A DNA stretch of 64,000 nt from Vibrio hepatarius (GTDB lineage Bacteria; Pseudomonadota; Gammaproteobacteria; Enterobacterales; Vibrionaceae), in contig NZ_JAATOO010000011.1 of assembly GCF_011806575.1 (NCBI RefSeq), positions 1-64,000 on the forward strand. The letters are read 5' to 3'. Of this stretch, positions 39,660 to 46,201 are shown one piece after another. Below the pieces are notes generated by a model, which was not told where the DNA came from, searched no databases, and saw only the letters and a list, made by a program, of their open reading frames with translations. The translations under genes were made by a program, and so were the position numbers. How positions within the stretch are numbered: position 1 is the stretch's first letter; each line of letters starts with the position of its first letter.

Positions 39660-42497
39660 ATGGCGAATTCAATAACACCAGCCACCTACGAGCAATTGGA
39701 AGTACTACTCGCTCTGCATATCGAACCAGAACGAATCATCACTCAAGAAGCGAAACGCTTAGCTTACGGCACCGACGCGAGTTTTTATCGCTTGGTGCCG
39801 AAAATCGTTTTAAGACTCAAGAGTCTCGACGAAGTCATCTATGCGATTCAAAGCTGCCGTGAGATGGGCGTACATTTCACTTTCCGCGCAGCGGGTACGA
39901 GTTTGTCCGGTCAAGCCGTATCAGACTCGGTACTAATCACCCTAACCGACGATTGGCGCGGCCACGAGATCATCGACAACGGCGATAAAATCATTCTACA
40001 GCCGGGCGTAATCGGCGCTGACGCAAACAAATACCTCGCTCCATTCCAACGCAAAATTGGACCAGATCCAGCGTCAATCAACACTTGTAAAATCGGTGGT
40101 ATCGCAGCGAACAACGCCAGCGGTATGTGTTGTGGTACCGCGCAGAACTCTTACCGCACCATCGACAGCATCAAAGTGGTATTCAGTGACGGCACTCTAC
40201 TCGATACCGCAAGCAAAGAAAGCATCGATGCGTTTAAAGTCACCCGCCCTGATATTATCGAAGGTCTACAAAGCTTGGTAGCCGAAACACAGAGCAATCG
40301 AGAGCTGAGTGAGCGTATTCGCCACAAGTACCGCCTTAAGAACACCACAGGTTACGCCCTTAACGCGCTAGTAGATTTTAGTGACCCGATTGAAGTGCTT
40401 GAACACCTATTAATTGGCTCAGAAGGTACGCTCGGTTTTATCGCAGAAATCACCTACAACACCGTAATCGAACACGCACACAAAGCGTCCTCATTGCTGG
40501 TATTTGCCGATATCGAAGAAGCGAGTAAAGCGGTCACCACCCTTTCAAAAACGCCTGTTGCCGCGGTTGAGCTGATGGACGGTCGCGCGCTACGTTCCGT
40601 TGCAGATAAACCGGGCATGCCAGCATTTATTCCAAAACTGGATTTAGAAGCAGCGGCACTGCTGGTTGAATCGCACGCCAGCAGCCAAGACGAATTAGAA
40701 AAACAATGCGAGCAGATCCTGGGCTCACTGAGCGATTACACCATTATTGAGTCAGTGCCTTTCACCTCGGACGCTAAAACGGTCGCGACGCTGTGGGGCA
40801 TTCGTAAAGGCATGTTCCCTGCTGTGGGCGCGGTACGTGAAGTCGGCACGACAGTAATCATCGAAGACGTTGCGTTCCCTGTGGAAAACCTCGCCAACGG
40901 TGTACGTGATCTACAGGCCTTGTTCGACAAATACCATTACGGCGAAGCGATCATTTTTGGCCATGCGCTAGAAGGCAACCTGCACTTTGTCTTCACCCAA
41001 GGATTTGAGTCCCAAGACGAAGTCACCCGTTATGGCGGCTTTATGGATGATGTGGCAGAGCTGGTTGCGGTGAAATACCAAGGCTCATTAAAAGCAGAGC
41101 ATGGTACCGGCCGAAACATGGCGCCGTACGTTGAGCTTGAATGGGGCAAAGATGGCTACGCGCTGATGCAACGTATTAAGACACTGTTCGACCCAGAAGG
41201 TTTGCTCAACCCTGGCGTCATCATCAATGACAGTCCAACCTCGCATATCGAGAACCTCAAACCGATGCCAGCTGCGGATGACATTGTTGACCGCTGTATC
41301 GAGTGTGGTTTCTGTGAGCCCGTGTGCCCATCACGCACGCTAACGCTCTCTCCGCGACAACGTATTGTGTTGTACCGCGAACTACAAAGACGCCGCGCCC
41401 AAGGCGAGGATGTTGAAGCGTCTGAGCTTGAGAAAGTGTTCGAGTACCAAGGTTTGGACACCTGTGCGGCAACTGGCTTATGTGCTGATCGTTGCCCGGT
41501 AGGCATCAATACTGGTGATTTGGTTAAGCAACTTCGCACCGCTAAATACCAAAAATTCACCCCGATTGCGAAGTGGACGGCTGACCACTTCACCACCACC
41601 ACATCGCTCACGCGCGCATCGTTAAAAGCAAACCAAATCGCGGTGAAAGTACTGGGTGAAAGTGGCGTCTCGAAACTGGTAAATGGCGTGCGCAAACTGA
41701 GCCACAACAAAACGCCAATCTGGCTACCAGAAACACCGCAATCCAATACACATAAGTTGAATGATGCGCTTGAGCTTTTGGTTCGTTCAGATAAGAAAGT
41801 GGTTTATGTCCCGTCCTGTGCCTCTCGCACTATGGGCCAGCAATCCGACGCGCAAGACCAACGTAGCCTGACCGAAGTGACATTGTCGCTGATTAAGAAA
41901 GCGGGCTTTGAGGTGATCATTCCTGAAGGCATTAATGACCAATGTTGTGGTATGCCTTACGACAGTAAAGGCATGACGGATATTGCGACCACCAAATCAC
42001 AGCAACTCGAACAAGCGTTGTGGAAAGCAAGTTTCGAGGGTGAATACCCAGTGCTAATGGACACCAGCCCTTGTGCCAAACGCAGTATCGAGAACTTCAC
42101 TCAACCGCTAGAAATCCTTGAGCCAACCGGTTTTGTCTCTAAGTACCTGTTGCCGCATCTTGATATTGCCCAGAAGCAAGAGACCGTGATGCTACACGTC
42201 ACTTGTAGTTCAAGAAGGATGGGACTGGAAGGCGACATGCTTAAACTGGCCAAAGCGTGTGCGAGTGACGTTATCTTACCAGAGCACATCTCATGTTGTG
42301 GTTGGGCGGGCGACAAAGGGTTTACTACTCCAGAACTTAACGCCGCAGCGGTACACCCGCTAAAAGAGCAAGTACCGAATAACTGTAGCCGTGGTTTTAG
42401 TAACAGTCGCACGTGTGAAATTGGCTTGTCGCACCACAGCGGCATTCCGTATCAGTCCATTTTGTACTTGGTTGATGAAGTCAGCTCATCACGCTAA
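39660..42497 (+). CDS. FAD/Fe-S D-lactate dehydrogenase
   Basis: A 945-residue membrane-associated oxidoreductase. An FAD-binding (PCMH-type) domain occupies about residues 30-260 with FRAAGTSLSGQAVSD and GSEGTLGFIAEITYN, followed by an FAD-oxidase C domain with EHGTGRNMAPYVELEWG. Two ferredoxin-type clusters follow: CIECGFCEPVCP (about 544) and CAATGLCADRCP (about 601). At the C-terminus are two CCG iron-sulfur motifs, QCCGMPYDSKG and SCCGWAGDKGF. This is the Dld-II type D-lactate dehydrogenase known from Shewanella and vibrios, unrelated to E. coli Dld. It oxidises D-lactate to the quinone pool. The start used has AAGGA seven bases upstream; an ATG three bases earlier is an alternative. The preceding terminator implies its own promoter. 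Confidence 0.9.
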   Translation: MANSITPATYEQLEVLLALHIEPERIITQEAKRLAYGTDASFYRLVPKIVLRLKSLDEVIYAIQSCREMGVHFTFRAAGTSLSGQAVSDSVLITLTDDWRGHEIIDNGDKIILQPGVIGADANKYLAPFQRKIGPDPASINTCKIGGIAANNASGMCCGTAQNSYRTIDSIKVVFSDGTLLDTASKESIDAFKVTRPDIIEGLQSLVAETQSNRELSERIRHKYRLKNTTGYALNALVDFSDPIEVLEHLLIGSEGTLGFIAEITYNTVIEHAHKASSLLVFADIEEASKAVTTLSKTPVAAVELMDGRALRSVADKPGMPAFIPKLDLEAAALLVESHASSQDELEKQCEQILGSLSDYTIIESVPFTSDAKTVATLWGIRKGMFPAVGAVREVGTTVIIEDVAFPVENLANGVRDLQALFDKYHYGEAIIFGHALEGNLHFVFTQGFESQDEVTRYGGFMDDVAELVAVKYQGSLKAEHGTGRNMAPYVELEWGKDGYALMQRIKTLFDPEGLLNPGVIINDSPTSHIENLKPMPAADDIVDRCIECGFCEPVCPSRTLTLSPRQRIVLYRELQRRRAQGEDVEASELEKVFEYQGLDTCAATGLCADRCPVGINTGDLVKQLRTAKYQKFTPIAKWTADHFTTTTSLTRASLKANQIAVKVLGESGVSKLVNGVRKLSHNKTPIWLPETPQSNTHKLNDALELLVRSDKKVVYVPSCASRTMGQQSDAQDQRSLTEVTLSLIKKAGFEVIIPEGINDQCCGMPYDSKGMTDIATTKSQQLEQALWKASFEGEYPVLMDTSPCAKRSIENFTQPLEILEPTGFVSKYLLPHLDIAQKQETVMLHVTCSSRRMGLEGDMLKLAKACASDVILPEHISCCGWAGDKGFTTPELNAAAVHPLKEQVPNNCSRGFSNSRTCEIGLSHHSGIPYQSILYLVDEVSSSR

Positions 42498-42509
42498 CAA
42501 CTAAACTCT

Positions 42510-42564
42510 GGAGACTTGCTTCCTTAGCGCAATGTGAGGATGCCGAGCAAGTCTCCGCCTTTTC
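42510..42564 (+). terminator. Terminator after the D-lactate dehydrogenase
   Basis: A perfect 10-bp stem GGAGACTTGC / GCAAGTCTCC with a 27-base loop, then GCCTTTTC. Confidence 0.7.
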
Positions 42565-42634
42565 TGGCATTGACTTATCCCCATCCGTAGTATCAAATCA
42601 TCTTTTAAACTAATTTCATATAAAGGGAACCAAT

Positions 42635-43423
42635 ATGATACTGGATATGTTTGTGTGTGATGCATTTACTCAAGAAAGGTTCAAAGGTAATTCTGCCGCC
42701 GTCGTGCCTTTACTAGACTGGCTTAGCGACGACGTCATGCTCAACATAGCCAAAGAAAACAATCTCTCAGAGACCGCCTTCGTCAAACAACTTGGCCTTG
42801 GTCACTATGAGATTCGTTGGTTCTCCCCTATTTGTGAAATCGAGTTTTGTGGCCATGCAACGCTCGCAGCTTCTTACGTTTTATTTCAACACTTTGGCGT
42901 CGAAGACCGCATTATTTTCGATACTCGCTACGTTGGCCCACTTGAGATTGAACGTGACCATTCTGGAAAGATCTTAATGGACTTCCCGTTGCGAGAACCA
43001 AGTGACACGGAAGTGCCTGCCGAGCTACTGCAAGGTCTATCACTGCCACCGGTCGCTGTACTGAGAAGCCCGCAAGCCTACTTCGTGATCTATGATGATG
43101 AACAGGACGTACTAGACGTGGTATCAAAGTGTGACCGTCTGAAACAGCTCGCGCCGTATGATGTGGTGGTAACGGCCCCTAGCAGCGATTACGACTTTGT
43201 CTCGCGTTATTTTTGGCCTGCAAATGGCGGCATCGAAGACCCTGTAACTGGCTCAATTCACGCAGGCCTTGCGCCTTACTGGGCAAAACGCTTGGGCAAA
43301 AATCACCTTATTGCGTATCAGGCGTCTGAACGCGGTGGCACGCTGTATTGCCATGTCACTGCAGATAAAGTGACCGTCTCAGGTTATGCTGTTTTGTATT
43401 CCCAAGGACAAATTCATATTTAA
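42635..43423 (+). CDS. PhzF-family isomerase/epimerase
   Basis: A 262-residue protein of the PhzF / diaminopimelate-epimerase-like fold. It opens with DMFVCDAFTQERFKGNSAAVV, the PhzF N-terminal signature (with G-N-S-A). The catalytic Glu lies in NNLSETAFV. EIEFCGHATLAASYVL and EDPVTGSIHAGLAPYW are also conserved. The substrate is unknown; PhzF itself works in phenazine synthesis, but no phenazine genes are here, so this is a stand-alone member such as those common in gamma-proteobacteria. AAGGGAAC precedes the ATG. It is followed by a palindromic element. Confidence 0.93.
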   Translation: MILDMFVCDAFTQERFKGNSAAVVPLLDWLSDDVMLNIAKENNLSETAFVKQLGLGHYEIRWFSPICEIEFCGHATLAASYVLFQHFGVEDRIIFDTRYVGPLEIERDHSGKILMDFPLREPSDTEVPAELLQGLSLPPVAVLRSPQAYFVIYDDEQDVLDVVSKCDRLKQLAPYDVVVTAPSSDYDFVSRYFWPANGGIEDPVTGSIHAGLAPYWAKRLGKNHLIAYQASERGGTLYCHVTADKVTVSGYAVLYSQGQIHI

Positions 43424-43443
43424 TCGCACCCTTAGTTGGGCTA

Positions 43444-43605
43444 ATACCAATCACAGTAAGTAAATGATCAGATATAGCGAAGGAACACCACTTGAGAACA
43501 AGGCTAAATTTTTCGATTAGTAGTTATTCTACAATCAAAAATTTCAACGCAGTTATCGAGTGTTTGAACAAGCTAGAGCGAGCAGTTATTTACTACGATT
43601 GGTAT
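43444..43605. mobile_element. MITE-like palindromic element (about 162 bp)
   Basis: Both ends carry the same terminal inverted repeat, ATACCAATC followed by similar sequence (GTAAGTAAATGATC on the left, GTAAATAACTGCTC on the right after inversion). The interior is also palindromic: AAATTTTT...GATT and its complement meet at 43506-43545. The whole element can fold into one imperfect hairpin. It has no coding capacity. Ends ATACC...GGTAT next to TA-rich flanks look like a non-autonomous element mobilised by a transposase in trans. It ends 15 bases before the next start codon. I recall similar repeats in many Vibrio intergenic regions; copy number cannot be checked here. Confidence 0.65.
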
Positions 43606-43620
43606 AAGTAGAGGTCTAAA

Positions 43621-44220
43621 GTGAAACCGATAGAAATTGGCGAAGCGTACGACAAGATTGCGCACCTTTGGGAGCACGCCAGCTTTAACCGCATGAATGG
43701 TGTAGAGCAGCATAGAAGAGCGTTTAAGTTTGCCAAAAACCGAGGTAAAGCACTCGATATTGGCTGCGGCTGCTCCGGACGTTTTATCGACTTGATGATA
43801 GAAGAAGGCTTTGAACCGACAGGGCTTGATGTCTCAACTAAGATGCTAGATTTGGCGAGACGACGACACCCGAATGTCGAGTTTATCCATAGCGATATTT
43901 GTATCCATCAACCTCTGGTAAAATACGACTTTATTACCGCTTGGGACAGCATTTGGCATATTCCGCTCGATGAGCAACGCGCGGTGATTACTAAGATTAT
44001 CGGCAGCTTGAGTATTGGCGGCGTATTTATTTTCACATTCGGTGGTACAGACCAGCCGGGCGCGCATACCGATGACTTTATGGGACCAATAGTCTATTAC
44101 TCGTCACTCGGTACGCAAGGATTCCTGAGCTTAATGTTGGAACTGGGTTGCACCATTCGTCACTTGGAATTTGACCAATACCCAGAGTTGCATACCTACA
44201 TGATTGTCGAGAAAAGCTAA
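43621..44220 (+). CDS. Class I SAM-dependent methyltransferase
   Basis: A 199-residue Rossmann-fold methyltransferase. Motif I is ALDIGCGCSGRFIDLM (residue about 41), binding S-adenosylmethionine; the acidic residue of motif II lies in GLDVSTKMLDLARRR. The motif IV region is ITAWDSIWHIPL. The C-terminal substrate domain is short. The methyl acceptor is unknown. The start is GTG at 43621 with GAGG eight to nine bases before. The ribosome site abuts the palindromic element, so its promoter may lie inside that element. It has its own terminator. Confidence 0.88.
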   Translation: MKPIEIGEAYDKIAHLWEHASFNRMNGVEQHRRAFKFAKNRGKALDIGCGCSGRFIDLMIEEGFEPTGLDVSTKMLDLARRRHPNVEFIHSDICIHQPLVKYDFITAWDSIWHIPLDEQRAVITKIIGSLSIGGVFIFTFGGTDQPGAHTDDFMGPIVYYSSLGTQGFLSLMLELGCTIRHLEFDQYPELHTYMIVEKS

Positions 44221-44238
44221 CGACATCCAATCTACTTC

Positions 44239-44276
44239 GCAGCAAAACTAGCCTAACCTGTTTTGCTGCTCATTTC
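44239..44276 (+). terminator. Terminator after the methyltransferase
   Basis: A perfect 10-bp stem GCAGCAAAAC / GTTTTGCTGC with an 11-base loop, then TCATTT. Confidence 0.75.
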
Positions 44277-44383
44277 CCCAAGCTGTTTTTTTAAGTAACT
44301 ATTTTCATATTTTGTGCTGATACGACTGGATAACACATTCTAAAACCGCGTATCTTATGCTTATCAGTTGTGCGGAGAGTTGT

Positions 44384-45004
44384 ATGAAAATTATCATTTT
44401 ACATGGGTTGTACATGCATGGGATGGTCATGCAGCCTCTGAGCCGCAGCCTAAGAACGTTTAACTATCGAACCAAGGTGCTGACGTATAACAGCGTTGCG
44501 ATTAACAAACACAAACTGTTCCGAGAGATCGACGAGGCACTTAGCGCAGAGACACCCAACGTGTTGGTCGGTCACAGTTTAGGCGGACTTGTTATCAAAC
44601 AATACCTTGCCTCACGTAAACCAAGTGCGAAAGAGATCTCGCATGTCGTTACTATCGGCTCACCGTTAAATGGCGCCTCTATCGTGACACGTATTCAAGA
44701 CTTGGGATTGGGAAACATCTTAGGTAATTCGCCAAACTTTGGTTTAAAAGAGCATTCCAGCCGCTGGGATTTTCCACAAAAGCTCGGTAGTATCGCGGGC
44801 ACTATGCCGATCGGTGCGCGAGCGTTGTTTTTAATGGATAATCAAAAGCCGTCAGACGGCACCGTTACGGTTGAAGAAACAAAAATTGAAGGGATGACAG
44901 ATCATATTGAGACCACCAGCAGCCACACTAGCCTTATCTATGTGGCATTCACTGCAAAACAAATCGATTACTTTATCCGTCATAATCGGTTTCTACATAA
45001 GTAG
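44384..45004 (+). CDS. Small alpha/beta hydrolase, lipase-like
   Basis: A 206-residue alpha/beta-fold hydrolase. It starts KIIILHGLYMHG, providing the oxyanion-hole HG. The nucleophile serine lies in LVGHSLGGLVIKQYL (about residue 67). The Asp in DGTVTVEE and the His in SSHTSLIYV complete the triad. The pattern HGLYMHGMVMQPLSRSL resembles PGAP1-like/lipase families acting on lipids or esters. There is no signal peptide, so it is intracellular unless exported by another route. The ATG at 44384 has CGGAGAG upstream; a longer frame starting at 44357 lacks a site. Substrate unknown. Confidence 0.87.
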   Translation: MKIIILHGLYMHGMVMQPLSRSLRTFNYRTKVLTYNSVAINKHKLFREIDEALSAETPNVLVGHSLGGLVIKQYLASRKPSAKEISHVVTIGSPLNGASIVTRIQDLGLGNILGNSPNFGLKEHSSRWDFPQKLGSIAGTMPIGARALFLMDNQKPSDGTVTVEETKIEGMTDHIETTSSHTSLIYVAFTAKQIDYFIRHNRFLHK

Positions 45005-45083
45005 GTGGGATAATTGTGACAATAATGATTAGAAGCGTTCTATCAGAAGCCGCTTATAAGGAAAAATGAGTTTCCTGTATAAC

Positions 45084-45287
45084 CTACTTCTTTGAATTGA
45101 TGAATCGTTCTGCGCTTGCGAATAAAGTGTCACACTTTTTCTTCTGCGTGGCATACTCGGAAGTACCTTCCGGTAAAGAATCAAGAACTTCTTTAGCACT
45201 TTGATATTCTCCAACCATCACTGCAAATCGGTCTTCAAAATCACTTTTGCGCATTTTTTTGCTTGGTTTTCTTACTGGTTTTCTCAT
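45084..45287 (-). CDS. Small basic hypothetical protein (67 aa)
   Basis: A 67-residue protein with a very basic N-terminus (MRKPVRKPSKKMRKSDFEDR) and a helical, charged C-terminal half with a Cys. AGAGGG precedes the ATG. It lies 13 bp downstream of the 49-residue gene and shares its direction, so the two are probably co-transcribed. No domain is recognised. A nucleic-acid-binding or ribosome-associated role would fit the charge but is speculative. Confidence 0.6.
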   Translation of the reverse strand: MRKPVRKPSKKMRKSDFEDRFAVMVGEYQSAKEVLDSLPEGTSEYATQKKKCDTLFASAERFINSKK

Positions 45288-45300
45288 ATCGCCCTCTCAC

Positions 45301-45450
45301 TTATAGATCCCATAGTTTCTTCTGTTCACGTTCTAACAGAATATCTTCGATCTTTTTTCTTATTGTATGAATACTGTCTGGAATTGCTTCTTGGACATGA
45401 TTTTTCACTTTCGCTTTTTTCGAATTACAACGCGTTAATTTCTTTTTCAA
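45301..45450 (-). CDS. Small basic hypothetical protein (49 aa), TTG start
   Basis: Found by direct translation: TTG at 45450, TAA at 45301-45303. The protein begins MKKKLTRCNSKKAKVKNH and ends with a helical segment rich in Glu and Lys (KKIEDILLEREQKKLWDL). The ribosome site, GAGA about ten bases before the TTG, is weak. It stands directly ahead of the 67-residue gene. Together they look like a two-gene unit of tiny basic proteins. Function unknown; if the TTG is wrong the frame is chance, but its composition is unlike random sequence. Confidence 0.5.
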   Translation of the reverse strand: MKKKLTRCNSKKAKVKNHVQEAIPDSIHTIRKKIEDILLEREQKKLWDL

Positions 45451-45468
45451 AGGTTAATCTCTTTCTTT

Positions 45469-45510
45469 GACAAAATATAAAAAGTTCCCAAGAAAAACCT
45501 TGAGAACTTT
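45469..45510 (-). terminator. Terminator downstream of the cold-shock gene
   Basis: AAAGTTCCCAAG / CTTGAGAACTTT (11 of 12 paired) with an AAAAAC loop. On the minus strand TTTATATTTTG follows. Confidence 0.75.
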
Positions 45511-45654
45511 AATTTAACCAGTAGTCTACAATTCTAAAAATGAATTTTTAAATCAAAGAAGCTGGTATTTACTCTGGAGTAAAATATGACGCGTTAGCAT
45601 CGCGCCATTTAACTGCTGTATAGTCGCCAACCAAATAGGTTGTGCTAAAAATAC

Positions 45655-45867
45655 TTACAGTACAGTAACGTTAGCAGCTTGAGGGCCTTTGCCGCCTTGC
45701 TCAACGTTAAAAGAAACTTTTTGGCCTTCAATTAATGTTTTGAAGCCGTCATTAGCGATTGCTCTGAAGTGAACAAACAGATCAGCACTACCATTATCTG
45801 GTGTGATAAAGCCAAAGCCTTTTGATTCGTTAAACCATTTAACTAAGCCAGTTGTTTTATTTGACAT
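45655..45867 (-). CDS. Cold-shock protein, CspA family
   Basis: A 70-residue single cold-shock domain. RNP-1 is KGFGFITP and RNP-2 is [22 protein letters not shown] opens the fold. It binds single-stranded RNA/DNA and acts as an RNA chaperone. Length and motifs are complete. The upstream gap (45868-46201) is long and AT-rich, as expected for a cspA-type gene with a structured leader, but I cannot show a cold box. CGAGATATAT precedes the ATG. Confidence 0.95.
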   Translation of the reverse strand: MSNKTTGLVKWFNESKGFGFITPDNGSADLFVHFRAIANDGFKTLIEGQKVSFNVEQGGKGPQAANVTVL

Positions 45868-46156
45868 ATATATCTCGATAGATTGATTAATTTATAAAGG
45901 AAGCTACTAAATAAGGAATGAAGAAAAAGGTATCGCAGGATAGATATGTCGAATGAAATCGAAAAAACTGAGAAAATCTTGAACTAAATATTTTATCAAT
46001 AGCTCTCTGTTTGAGCTGACGTCACTATACACTAAGTACACGCAATAGATATACATTTCTTATTTTAATTTTAATAACTACTAAAATCAGACACTTAATA
46101 ATTTATAGCAAGTATCTGTTAGCTCAATGATGTTAATGCTTAGTCATTCACAAAAC
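45868..46156 (-). promoter_or_regulatory. AT-rich leader/promoter region of the cold-shock gene
   Basis: No gene is seen. A long 5' untranslated leader is typical of cold-shock genes and would be read from here on the minus strand; the exact promoter cannot be placed. Confidence 0.4.
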
Positions 46157-46185
46157 AAAAACAGCCGCTAAATCGCGACTGTTTT
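46148..46185 (-). terminator. Terminator of the M16 peptidase gene
   Basis: An 11-bp stem (AAAACAG plus GCGC-type inner pairs, one wobble) with a 6-base loop, then TTGTTTTG on the minus strand. Confidence 0.8.
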
Positions 46186-46201
46186 ATTCTTTTTACGATG
46201 G

